Both the position numbers and the translations under genes were made by a program. From Micrococcales bacterium 72-143 (GTDB lineage: Bacteria > Actinomycetota > Actinomycetes > Actinomycetales > Microbacteriaceae), in NCBI GenBank assembly GCA_001898835.1, contig MKVM01000001.1, positions 800,466 to 864,465 of the forward strand: a DNA stretch of 64,000 bases, in the 5' to 3' direction. Shown piece by piece: positions 51,979 through 60,524 of the stretch (the first letter of the stretch is position 1; every line of letters starts with the position of its first letter). The notes beneath the pieces are model-generated. The model worked only from the letters and a program-made list of their open reading frames with translations. It ran no database searches and was not told the DNA's origin.

Positions 51979-52938
51979 ATGCAGGTTCCGGACGGCGACG
52001 GCGCGCCCCCCGAGGACGCCCCACGGGACGGGGTGCCCGGTACGGCGCTGACGCCCGTCGTGCTGCCCGCGGCCGAGGCCGAGGCGGCGCTCGCCGCGGA
52101 GATCGTCCCCGACGACGCAGGGCCCGGGGCGACCACGGCATCCGGTGCGGGCGCCTCGCGCATCGACGCGATCCTCGACCGGGTGATGTCGGTGCACCGG
52201 CCGGCCGTGCTGGCGCACCTGCGCGGCATCCGCTCCAGGTATCCGGATGCGACGCCCGAGCAGGTGCTGCTGATACTGGAGCGGCGCTACCTGACCACGG
52301 TCACGACCTCGGGGGCCGGGGTCGGGGTCGCGGCGGCGGTGCCGGCGGTGGGCACGGGCGCCGCGCTCGCGATATCCGGGGCGGAGACCGTGCTGTTCCT
52401 CGAGTCGACCGCGCTGTTCGCACAGTCGGTGGCGGAGTTGCACGGCATCCCCGTGGAGGACCCCGACCGCGGGCGAGCCCTCGTGCTCGCCATGGTCGTC
52501 GGCGGGCCCTCGCAGGAGCTCATCATGCAGTTCACCGGGCAGGCGACCGGACGCGGGCCTGCGAAGCCCGAGTTCTGGGGCACCCTCATCGCGAAGAACC
52601 TGCCGCGCACGGCGGTCACCCAGTTCATGGACCGCGTGCGCAAGGTGTACCTGCCCCGGATGATGGCGACGGCCGGCGGGGGCATCGTGGGCCGGGTGCT
52701 GCCGTTCGGGGTGGGCGCTGTGGTCGGCGGTGCCGCTAACCAGATCCTGGGGCGGCGGGTCGTGAAGACCGCGCGTACGGCGTTCGGGCCGCCCCCGCTG
52801 CGGTTCCCGGCGAGCACCCAGCCGAAGGTGGTGGCCCCCGGACCCCGCGCCACCCGGAAGGCCGAGCGGGCCGTCGCCGCGGGCGAGCGCCGCGCCCTCC
52901 GCGCCGCGAAGCGCCGCACTCCCCCGCCATCACCCTGA
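51979..52938 (+). CDS. Membrane-associated protein, function unknown
   Basis: 319 residues. A Pro/Ala/Asp-rich N-terminus of about 50 residues, a helical segment (ILDRVMSVHRPAVLAHLRGI), two Gly/Ala-rich hydrophobic stretches (GAGVGVAAAVPAVGTGAALA and GGGIVGRVLPFGVGAVVGGA) and a basic tail (RATRKAERAVAAGERRAL). The Gly-rich membrane hairpins recall EcsC-like proteins, but I cannot assign a family firmly. An intact gene, 35 bp after the exporter ATPase. Confidence 0.7.
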   Translation: MQVPDGDGAPPEDAPRDGVPGTALTPVVLPAAEAEAALAAEIVPDDAGPGATTASGAGASRIDAILDRVMSVHRPAVLAHLRGIRSRYPDATPEQVLLILERRYLTTVTTSGAGVGVAAAVPAVGTGAALAISGAETVLFLESTALFAQSVAELHGIPVEDPDRGRALVLAMVVGGPSQELIMQFTGQATGRGPAKPEFWGTLIAKNLPRTAVTQFMDRVRKVYLPRMMATAGGGIVGRVLPFGVGAVVGGAANQILGRRVVKTARTAFGPPPLRFPASTQPKVVAPGPRATRKAERAVAAGERRALRAAKRRTPPPSP

Positions 52939-52967
52939 TCCCGTAGCCGGGCCTTCACCCGTCGAGT

Positions 52968-53014
52968 GGTCGCTTTCTGGCCTCATTCGGACGATATGAG
53001 GCCAGAAAGCGACC
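52968..53014. terminator. Perfect 19-bp inverted repeat (terminator-like)
   Basis: Left arm 52,968-52,986 begins GGTCGCTTTCTGGCCTCAT; right arm 52,996-53,014 is its exact reverse complement; the loop is 9 nt. It lies 30 bp after the previous stop. No T-tract follows, so a strong stem-only terminator is the simplest reading. Confidence 0.6.
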
Positions 53015-53122
53015 GCTCCGCGACGAGGGGACGAGCCCGGTCTGGTCGTGCACAGGATGCGCGGGCGCGAGTTGTTCCTCGAATGTGTGCGCGGGTCCGA
53101 GGCGGCGCATACCGTGCGGGGC

Positions 53123-53389
53123 ATGGAGCCGTATCGTGTGCCGTTCGCGTTCGACCGCAGCCGTGCGCCGCGCTACCGGCTGCTGAATCGCGGCGTCGAG
53201 ACGGTGCGCGGGGTCACCGCCACCCTCGTGGGCCCGGGCGTCATGCCGGCCCCGCTCCCCCGCTCGCTCGCACCGGGCGACGCGCTCGAGCTCGACATCC
53301 GCGGGGAGGATCTGGCGCTCGACACGACGCTCGTCGTGCGCTGGCTGCGGCCGAACGGAGACGAGTACCTGTGGCGCGTCGCGTTCTGA
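53123..53389 (+). CDS. Small conserved-looking protein, function unknown
   Basis: 88 residues from the ATG at 53,123; an upstream start at 53,048 would cross the spacer after the hairpin. Beta-strand-rich pattern (YRVPFAFDRSRAPRYRLLN, ETVRGVTATLVGPGV, DALELDIRGEDLALDTTLVV, YLWRVAF) like a small immunoglobulin-type domain. No signal peptide. High third-position GC supports coding. No function recognised. Confidence 0.65.
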   Translation: MEPYRVPFAFDRSRAPRYRLLNRGVETVRGVTATLVGPGVMPAPLPRSLAPGDALELDIRGEDLALDTTLVVRWLRPNGDEYLWRVAF

Positions 53390-53421
53390 TCCCCGACGAT
53401 CGGGCGGCGCGCCAGGTGGCC

Positions 53422-54723
53422 TCAGTCGCCCGAGGCCGGCATCCCCTCGTCGTCGTCCTCGTCGTCGAAGGGGTCGGACTCGGAGGTGCGCCGGTCGTCG
53501 GCGTGCAGGCTCGCGAAGCGATCCCACTCCGAGATGAGGCTCTCGACGGCCGCGTGGAAGCGCGCGGTCGCCGCACCCGGCGTCGTGTCGCCGAAGTGAT
53601 GGTTCGACCAGAAGGCGAGGGTCTCGCGCGCCGCCGAGTCGGTGAGCGCACGGTCGACCGCTGTCAGCACCCGGGGTGCCTCGGCCGCCGTCAGCCACTC
53701 CGCCGCGCCGAGATAGCCCTGCTCGTCGACCTCCGCGTCCGGCGAGGCGGGCCGCGTCACGAGGATCGGCCTGCCGACCGCGAGCCGGTCGTACACCATC
53801 GCCGAGATGTCGGTGATGGCGACGTCGGCGTCCGCGAGCTGCCAGCCGAGCTGGGGTCCGTCGTCGAACACGTGGTGCGCCGCGGGATCGGCGGCGTTCG
53901 CGGCGGCGATGGCGGCGATGATGCGCTCGTTCGCCTCGCGGTACTCCCGGTCGATGACGCCGGATCGCGGATGCGGCCGGTACACGAGGCGGTGCGCGGG
54001 CGAGGCGAGCACGGCCTCCGCGAGCGCCACCCCGTGCGAGGCGATCGAGCCGTAGGCGGCGGCGGGGCGGTCGCCCTCCCAGGTGGGGGCGTAGAGCACG
54101 ACAGTGCGTCCGTCGCGGGGGTAAGGCACCTCGCCCGCGAAGTGGTCGGCCTGCGGCCGCCCGATCGGGATGGCCTTGGCGGCGACGTCGTAGCCCCACA
54201 GCTTCTTGGAGAGCCGGTCGATGGCCGCCTGACCGGCGACGAGGGCGTAGTCGTACGCCTTGAACTGGTTCGTGGTCATGTACATCTTGTCGGACTCGCC
54301 GTGGTTGATGAACACGTGCCACATGCGGCCGTAGCGGAACATCTGGAAGTTCTTCATGTTCTGGTTGACGTAGAACACGATGCGCACGTCGTGGCGCCCC
54401 ACGAACGCCTCGAGATCGACCACCCGCCTGCAGTACACGACGGGAACGGGCGCTTCGTCCTTGAGGGTGAGCGTCGCCCCCGGGCTGCGGGTGAGGATCG
54501 CGACCGGATGCGTCTTCGCCAGCTCCGCGAGCGGCGCGTACCACTGGCGGATCTGGTAGAGGTTGACGCGCGTGTCGGCGAAGTACACGGCGATCTGCAC
54601 CTCGGCGGGCTCGCCCGTGCCCTCGGCTTCGATGCGGCGGGCGAGCTCGCGGCGGGTGCTGCGCGAGCGGACGGCGTTGTACAGCACCTTCCGTGCGGCC
54701 CTCAGATCGCTCGCGATGCCCAT
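53422..54723 (-). CDS. CDP-glycerol glycerophosphotransferase family protein (TagF-like)
   Basis: 433 residues. The TagB/TagF-type domain spans residues about 90-380: FYVNQNMKNFQMFRYGRMWH, VFINHGESDKMYM (HGE/HG catalytic motif), VVLYAPTWEGDR, RLVYRPHPRSG, DADVAITDISAMVYDRLAVG and GRPILVTRP. These enzymes transfer glycerol-phosphate or ribitol-phosphate units from CDP donors onto a lipid-linked acceptor. The acidic C-terminal tail (ESDPFDDEDDDEG) is distinctive. It is divergent from the tandem TagF-like gene. Confidence 0.9.
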   Translation of the reverse strand: MGIASDLRAARKVLYNAVRSRSTRRELARRIEAEGTGEPAEVQIAVYFADTRVNLYQIRQWYAPLAELAKTHPVAILTRSPGATLTLKDEAPVPVVYCRRVVDLEAFVGRHDVRIVFYVNQNMKNFQMFRYGRMWHVFINHGESDKMYMTTNQFKAYDYALVAGQAAIDRLSKKLWGYDVAAKAIPIGRPQADHFAGEVPYPRDGRTVVLYAPTWEGDRPAAAYGSIASHGVALAEAVLASPAHRLVYRPHPRSGVIDREYREANERIIAAIAAANAADPAAHHVFDDGPQLGWQLADADVAITDISAMVYDRLAVGRPILVTRPASPDAEVDEQGYLGAAEWLTAAEAPRVLTAVDRALTDSAARETLAFWSNHHFGDTTPGAATARFHAAVESLISEWDRFASLHADDRRTSESDPFDDEDDDEGMPASGD

Positions 54724-54872
54724 CCGTCGTCCCTCCGGTCCGTCGACGCCGGGGCGCCCGAACCATTACACCAGCAGGGCATCACGGCGACCGCCGCGAT
54801 CCCCGCATCGTTACCGATCGGTTGCCGCCCGGGGCGCATGGGCGTTCACCCGCGCGTGACAGAATCGTGCCG

Positions 54873-57647
54873 ATGCCTGCGACCTTCACCTTCGGCGCGG
54901 GCAACGCCCGAAAGCTGCTCCGCCTGCCGCTCTACGCACTGGGCGCGCTCGCCGCGTTGCTCGTGCCCCGCAGCGCGCGGCTGTGGGTGTTCGGATGCGG
55001 CATCGGCCTCGGCGAGGGGGCCCTGCCGCTGTACCGCCTCGCCCGCGAGCGCCTCGACGAGCGCACCAGGCTGGTCTGGCTCGCGTCGACGGATGCGGAG
55101 CTCGCCGAGGCGCGATCGCGCGGCCTCGACGCGGTCGCGAAGCGCTCGTGGCGAGGTTTCTGGCTGACCCTGCGGGCTCGCGTCGTCGTCGTGACGCACG
55201 GCTTCGGCGACGTCAACCGCTACGCGACCGCCGGTGCGTTCGTCGTGCAGCTGTGGCACGGCATCCCCCTCAAGAAGCTGCACCTGGACTCGTCGGCGAC
55301 GCTGCGGGTGCGCGGCGTGCCCGACCATCGCTACGTGCGGGCGCTGCTCGCGCGCGCCTACCGTTTCGCGGGCCGCGGGATCGATCTCTTCCCCGTCGCA
55401 TCCGAGCTCGTCGCGCCGCGCATCGTGAGCGCGTTCGGGGTGCGTCCGGAGCGCGTCGTGGCGCTCGGCGACATCCGGGACGACGCCCTGCTGGGGCGCG
55501 CCCCCGCCGAGGTGCGCGCCGACGCGCGGATGCTGCTCGCCGACGCCGCGGGCCCGATCGGCGATGCGGCGCGCGTCGTGCTCTACGCCCCCACCTGGCG
55601 CGACGGCGCCGCCGACCCCGGGGCGCCGACGGGCGAGGAGTGGGCGATGATCGCCCGCTGGCTGGAGGCGCGCGACGCGGTGCTGCTCGTGCGCGCGCAC
55701 CCGCTCGGCCTCGGCGACTACGCGGCGGGCCCCGCGGTCTCGGACCGCATCCGGATGCTCGGCAGCCGGGAGCTCGTCGACGTCACGCCCGCCCTCGCGG
55801 GGGTCGACGCGCTCGTCACGGACTACTCCTCGATCGCCTACGACTACGCGCTCACCGAGGGCCCCGTCGTGTTCTTCGCGCCCGACGTCGAGCTGTACGC
55901 CCGGGCGCGCGGCCTCTACGAGAACTACCGCGTCTTCAGCGACGACCGCTATGTGAACCGCTGGCAGCACGTGCTGGAGCACCTCGACGCCGCGGGCACC
56001 GACACGGAGCTCGGCACGCGGATGGCCCGGCACACGGTGTGGCTGCGTGAGGAGCACGTCGACCGCCTCGACGGACGCAGCGCCGAGCGCGTGCTGGCCG
56101 AGATCCTCGCCCGGACGGGCGCGCCGGAGCTCGCACATGTGCCGGATGGCCGGCTCGCCCGTGCCCGCGTCGTGGAGGCGGAGTTCGAGGAGGCCGCCGA
56201 CGGTCCGGCGCTGCGCCTCACGGTCGCCGACCCGGTGCGTCCCGTCGACGGCGTGCGCCTCGAGGGCGCTCGCGCGCGCGTCGATGCGGCCGTCGAGGCC
56301 GGTGGCAGCCTGAGCGTGCGCCTGCCCCTGCTCGCGGAACGCTGGGGGTCGCCCGGTCTCGCGCTGCCGTCGGGCGAGTACCGCGTCTCCCTCGAGGGCG
56401 GCATCGCGACCAGCCGGCTCGCGGTCGACGCCGAGCTTCCGGAGCGGTTCGTGCATCCGCTGTTCCACGGGGAGCTGCTCGCGCAGGCGGGTGGCCTCGT
56501 GCTGCGGGTCTCACCGCCCCTCGCCGACGACGAGCGCGGTGCTCGCAACCAGCGGCGTCTCGAGCGCGACTACCGCCGCGGCGCACCCACCCCCGAGGAT
56601 GCGGTGTTCCTCGAGAGCTTCTACGGGCAGTCCGCGTCGGACAACCCGCTCGGCATCGCGCGCACGCTGCGCCGGATGCGTCCCGACGTCGCGCGGTACT
56701 GGAGCGTCGTCGACGGCTCGGTCGCGATCCCGGAGGGCGACGTCCGGCTCGTCGAGGGCACCCGCGAGTGGTGGCGGGTGCGGGGCTCGGCCCGCGTGCT
56801 CATCGTCAACGACTGGCTGCGCAAGCGCTACCGCTCGCGGCCGCACCAGCATGTGCTGCAGACCTGGCACGGCACCATGCTCAAGCGCCTCGGCCTCGAC
56901 CGGCCGAACGTGGGCATCCGCACCCGGATCGCCGTGCGGCGGGAGAGCGCCCGCTGGGACGCGCTGCTCGCCCAGAACGCCTACAGCGCCCGCATCTTCC
57001 GCTCGGCGTACGCCTTCACCCGCGGCACCTGGGACGAGGGCTACCCCCGCAACGACCGGCTCATCTCGGGGGCGGACTCCGGCGGCATCCGGCGTGCGGT
57101 CGGCATCCCCGACGAGGCCCGCGTCGTGCTCTACGCGCCCACCTGGCGCGACGACCGCACCGAGATGGTCGACTACCTCGACCTCACGAGCTTCGCGCGC
57201 GAGCTCGGCGACGACCACGTGCTGCTCGTGCGCGGCCACTCGCGCACCCTCCGCTACGGCCGCGACCTCGAGGCCGACGGTCTCATCGACGTGACGAGCT
57301 ACCCCAACGTCGCCGACCTGCTGGAGGTGGCCGACGTGCTCGTGACCGACTACTCCTCGGTCATGTTCGACTTCTCGGCGACCGGCCGCCCCGTCGTGTT
57401 CTTCACCCCCGACCTCGCGCACTACAGCTCCGACCTGCGCGGCTTCTACTTCGACCTGCTCGCGGAGGCCCCGGGCCCTGTGGTGCGCACGCGCGAGGAG
57501 CTGCTCGACGCGATCGCGGATGCCGAGGTCGCCCGCGCGCGCTACCGCCAGCAGGCGACGCGCTGGCGCGAGCGCTTCACGCCGCTCGACGACGGGGATG
57601 CGGGCCGTCGTGTCGTGCAGCGGATGATCGACGCGGGCTGGCTCTAA
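54873..57647 (+). CDS. Tandem two-module TagF-like polymerase
   Basis: 924 residues from the ATG at 54,873. Two CDP-glycerol glycerophosphotransferase-type modules in tandem. Module 1: QLWHGIPLKKLHLDS (about residue 128), VLYAPTWRDGA, LLVRAHPLG, DALVTDYSSIAYDYALTEGP. A beta-rich linker spans residues about 425-560. Module 2: LQTWHGTMLKRLGLDRPN (about 660), VLYAPTWRDDR, LLVRGHSRT, DVLVTDYSSVMFDFSATGRP. Both have an intact His-Gly and DYSS set, so a bifunctional (primase plus polymerase, or two-substrate) wall-polymer synthase is plausible. An N-terminal hydrophobic segment may anchor it. Confidence 0.92.
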   Translation: MPATFTFGAGNARKLLRLPLYALGALAALLVPRSARLWVFGCGIGLGEGALPLYRLARERLDERTRLVWLASTDAELAEARSRGLDAVAKRSWRGFWLTLRARVVVVTHGFGDVNRYATAGAFVVQLWHGIPLKKLHLDSSATLRVRGVPDHRYVRALLARAYRFAGRGIDLFPVASELVAPRIVSAFGVRPERVVALGDIRDDALLGRAPAEVRADARMLLADAAGPIGDAARVVLYAPTWRDGAADPGAPTGEEWAMIARWLEARDAVLLVRAHPLGLGDYAAGPAVSDRIRMLGSRELVDVTPALAGVDALVTDYSSIAYDYALTEGPVVFFAPDVELYARARGLYENYRVFSDDRYVNRWQHVLEHLDAAGTDTELGTRMARHTVWLREEHVDRLDGRSAERVLAEILARTGAPELAHVPDGRLARARVVEAEFEEAADGPALRLTVADPVRPVDGVRLEGARARVDAAVEAGGSLSVRLPLLAERWGSPGLALPSGEYRVSLEGGIATSRLAVDAELPERFVHPLFHGELLAQAGGLVLRVSPPLADDERGARNQRRLERDYRRGAPTPEDAVFLESFYGQSASDNPLGIARTLRRMRPDVARYWSVVDGSVAIPEGDVRLVEGTREWWRVRGSARVLIVNDWLRKRYRSRPHQHVLQTWHGTMLKRLGLDRPNVGIRTRIAVRRESARWDALLAQNAYSARIFRSAYAFTRGTWDEGYPRNDRLISGADSGGIRRAVGIPDEARVVLYAPTWRDDRTEMVDYLDLTSFARELGDDHVLLVRGHSRTLRYGRDLEADGLIDVTSYPNVADLLEVADVLVTDYSSVMFDFSATGRPVVFFTPDLAHYSSDLRGFYFDLLAEAPGPVVRTREELLDAIADAEVARARYRQQATRWRERFTPLDDGDAGRRVVQRMIDAGWL

Positions 57648-57653
57648 GGGGGG

Positions 57654-58700
57654 TCAGGACTCGGTTCGCGAGGTGTCGACGGCGTCGCGTGCGCCCCGGG
57701 TCACGCCCACCAGGAACCCCGAGCCCCAGCTCACGTGCATGACGGCGATCGCGCGCGCGACCCGCAGCCGGTCGAGCAGGCCGCCGGGCGAGCGCAGTGC
57801 GGCGAACGCGAGCAGCGCCAGGTAGAGCAGCGGGCCGAGGTAGACGAGCGCGAGCACCCAGCCCGCCCATCCGCCGACGAGGCCGGTCGCGAGCAGCGGC
57901 GCGACGAGCACGCACAGAACGAGGTCGACCACGAACAGCGGCGGGGCGAAGTAGCGCAGCGAGTTGCGCGCACCGAGCCGGCGCACGAGTTCGCCGCGCC
58001 AGACCCCGGTCGCCCAGAACTGGCGTGACAGGGCGCCCCAGCTCGAGCGCGGCCAGTAGCGCACCTGGAGGGCCGGGTCGAACCACACGAGGTGGCCGGC
58101 GTTGCGCAGCCGGAAGTTGAGCTCCCAGTCCTCGCCGCGCCGCAGGGTGCGGTCGTAGCCGCCCACCTCGCGCAGCACGGCCGCATCCATGACCCCCAGG
58201 TAGGCCGACTCCGCGGGCCCCTCCTCGACGGCGTCGTCGTCGTGGTAGCTGGCGCCGCCGAGTCCGAAACGGCTGTTGTAGGCGCGCGCGATCGCCGCCT
58301 GCACGCCGGGTCGCCCCGCCGCGGCCATGACGCCGCCGACGCTCGCGGCGCCGGTGCGGGCGAGGGTCGCCACGCCGCGGGCCGTGTAGCCGGGCGAGAG
58401 CTCCGTGTGGGCGTCGACGCGCACGATGATGGGATGCCGCGCCGCCTCGAGCGCGAGGTTGAGGCCGATCGGGATGTCCATCCCCGGGTTCTCGACGACG
58501 CGGATGCGCGGGTCCTCGGCGACGAGCGCGTCGACGACCTCCCCCGTGCCGTCGCTCGACGGACCGAGCGCGAGGATCACCTCCACGGGGCCGGCGTACT
58601 CCTGTGCGAGCACCGAGCGTACGGCGTCGGCGATGTAGGCCACCTCGTTGAGCACCGGCATGACGTAGGAGACGCCCGGCGCCGTATGCGGCTCGGCCAT
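57654..58700 (-). CDS. Family 2 glycosyltransferase, membrane-bound
   Basis: 348 residues. GT-A core: VSYVMPVLNEVAYIADAVRS, LALGPSSDGTGEVV, IIVRVDAHTELSPGY (DxD-like DAH) and RRGEDWELNFRL (catalytic ED). The C-terminal third has about three to four membrane helices (FVVDLVLCVLVAPLLATG, WVLALVYLGPLLYLALLAF). It probably glycosylates a lipid-linked intermediate or polymer at the membrane. Its stop is 6 bp from that of the convergent TagF-like gene. Confidence 0.9.
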   Translation of the reverse strand: MAEPHTAPGVSYVMPVLNEVAYIADAVRSVLAQEYAGPVEVILALGPSSDGTGEVVDALVAEDPRIRVVENPGMDIPIGLNLALEAARHPIIVRVDAHTELSPGYTARGVATLARTGAASVGGVMAAAGRPGVQAAIARAYNSRFGLGGASYHDDDAVEEGPAESAYLGVMDAAVLREVGGYDRTLRRGEDWELNFRLRNAGHLVWFDPALQVRYWPRSSWGALSRQFWATGVWRGELVRRLGARNSLRYFAPPLFVVDLVLCVLVAPLLATGLVGGWAGWVLALVYLGPLLYLALLAFAALRSPGGLLDRLRVARAIAVMHVSWGSGFLVGVTRGARDAVDTSRTES

Positions 58701-58774
58701 GCGTCCTCCCGTGCGCCCGCGGATGCGGTCCGGTCGAGCCTAGCAACGCCGCGCCACGCGCCCGCTCCACGCGG

Positions 58775-58836
58775 GAGCTCCCGCTCCGCGCGCTCGTTCC
58801 CGAAGGCTCGGGTGCGGACGCGCGGAGCGGGAGCTC
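58775..58836. terminator. Perfect 18-bp inverted repeat with an inner hairpin
   Basis: Arms GAGCTCCCGCTCCGCGCG (58,775-58,792) and its exact complement (58,819-58,836). The 26-nt loop contains CCCGA-4 nt-TCGGG. It lies 9 bp past the stop of the minus-strand protease gene and upstream of the glycosyltransferase start, so it is a probable terminator of the protease transcript. Confidence 0.65.
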
Positions 58837-58845
58837 GGGGTCGGT

Positions 58846-60405
58846 TCAGCCGGCGAGCTCGCCGAGGGTGACCTCGACGGTCGACTCCTTGCCGCCGCGC
58901 TGGTAGGTGAGCTTCGCGGTCGAGCCGGCGGCGAGCGCCCGCACCTGGGCGGTCAGATCGGTGCTGCTCGTGATCGCGAGGCCGTTGAACCCCGTGACGA
59001 CGTCGCCCTTCTTGAGGCCCGCCTTGTCGGCGCCGCCACCCGAGGTGATCTCCTGGATCACGGCGCCCACGACATCCGAGTCGGAGGAGGTCGCGGTGCT
59101 CACGCTCGCACCGAGCAGGCCGTGGGTTGCCGCGCCGTTCTGGATGATCTCCTCGGCGACGCGCTGGGCGAGGGATGCCGGGATGGCGAACCCGACCCCG
59201 ATGGAGCCGCTCTGGCTGCCGCCCGAGGTCGAACCCGTGGAGGCGATCGCGACGTTGATGCCGACGAGCCGCCCCTGGTCGTCGAGCAGTGCGCCCCCTG
59301 AGTTGCCGGGGTTGATGGCGGCATCGGTCTGGATCACGGGCAGCGAGATGGTCGACGACGCGGAGGACTGCTGCTGCGACGTGCCGCCGCCGTTCTGGTC
59401 GAAGTTCCAGAAGTCGAAGGGGCCCTGGCCGCCGTTCTGCTGCTGGTCGGGGGTCTGATCGGTGTCGCCCGAGTCGGGCACCGCCGACGACTGGATCTGG
59501 ATGCTGCGGCTCAGCGCGCTCACGATGCCGTCGGTGACGGTGTTGGAGAGGCCGAGCGGCGCCCCGATCGCGATCACCTGGTCGCCCACGTCGAGCTTCG
59601 TCGAGTCGCCCCACTCGATGGGTGTGAGCCCCGAGGCGCCCTCGAGCTTGATGACGGCGAGGTCGACGATCGGGTCCATGCCGACGAGCTTCGCGGCGTA
59701 GATGTGGCCGTCGGCGGTCGTCACCTCGATCGTGCCGTGCGCCGACTCGCCGTCGAGGGTCACGACGTGCGTGTTGGTGAGCACGTAGCCGTCGGAGCTC
59801 AGGATGACGCCGGAGCCGGTGCCGCCGGAGTTGCCCGCCGAGACGTTGATCGTCACGACCGAGTTCGCGGCCTTCGCCGCGACGGCGGTGACAACGTCGA
59901 CGCTGGCCGGGTTGTTGACGTTGATCGTCTGCGGCCCGGACGACTGCCCCTGAGTCTGCTCCGACTGCTGGCTCGTGATGGCCCACGCGGCGACACCGGC
60001 ACCCGCCCCGCCGCCGAGGAGGGCGGCGACGACGGCCGCCGCGATGATCGGCACGGCGACCGAGCGCTGGCGCGGCGCGGAGGCCTCGCCCGCCTGGGTG
60101 CCGCCGAGGCTCGGCGGCACCTCGCCGCCGGATGCGCCGCCGGCGGGTGGCACGGGCACGAAGGGCTGCGCGGGGGCGGCCGGAGCGGCAGGTGCCGCGA
60201 CATGAGGCGCCGCAACCGGGTCCACGGGCGCCGGAACCGGGGCGGGCGCGGACTCCGCGACGACGACGACCTCGACGGGCGCGAAGGCGGCGGGCGTCGC
60301 GGTCTCCGGAGCCTCTGCGGCCTCCTGCTCGAGCGCGGTCGGCTCGACGACGGCGGCCTCCGGGCTCTCGGGGGTGGTGTTCTCTGACGACTCGGATTCG
60401 GACAT
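58846..60405 (-). CDS. HtrA/DegP-like membrane serine protease with PDZ domain
   Basis: 519 residues. A long cytosolic Ala/Pro/Glu-rich region (residues 1-120), one membrane helix (VPIIAAAVVAALLGGGAGAG), then an extracytoplasmic trypsin-like domain with His (VLTNTHVVTL), Asp (DPIVDLAVIKLEG) and Ser (NPGNSGGALLDDQG), and a C-terminal PDZ domain (KAGLKKGDVVTGFNGLAI). A Gln/Asn-rich insert (TPDQQQNGGQGPFDFWNF) interrupts the protease domain. Envelope protein quality control is the expected role. ATG with an AAAGGAG site. Confidence 0.94.
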   Translation of the reverse strand: MSESESSENTTPESPEAAVVEPTALEQEAAEAPETATPAAFAPVEVVVVAESAPAPVPAPVDPVAAPHVAAPAAPAAPAQPFVPVPPAGGASGGEVPPSLGGTQAGEASAPRQRSVAVPIIAAAVVAALLGGGAGAGVAAWAITSQQSEQTQGQSSGPQTINVNNPASVDVVTAVAAKAANSVVTINVSAGNSGGTGSGVILSSDGYVLTNTHVVTLDGESAHGTIEVTTADGHIYAAKLVGMDPIVDLAVIKLEGASGLTPIEWGDSTKLDVGDQVIAIGAPLGLSNTVTDGIVSALSRSIQIQSSAVPDSGDTDQTPDQQQNGGQGPFDFWNFDQNGGGTSQQQSSASSTISLPVIQTDAAINPGNSGGALLDDQGRLVGINVAIASTGSTSGGSQSGSIGVGFAIPASLAQRVAEEIIQNGAATHGLLGASVSTATSSDSDVVGAVIQEITSGGGADKAGLKKGDVVTGFNGLAITSSTDLTAQVRALAAGSTAKLTYQRGGKESTVEVTLGELAG

Positions 60406-60524
60406 CGGGGCGCTCCTTTCACGCAGTCGCCAGCGTGCGATCCCAAGCTGAACGATCCCTATGCTCGTCCTGCGAGCCTACTTCGCCCCGGATGTGCTCC
60501 CGCCGCGCGCCCGGAGGGTAGCGT

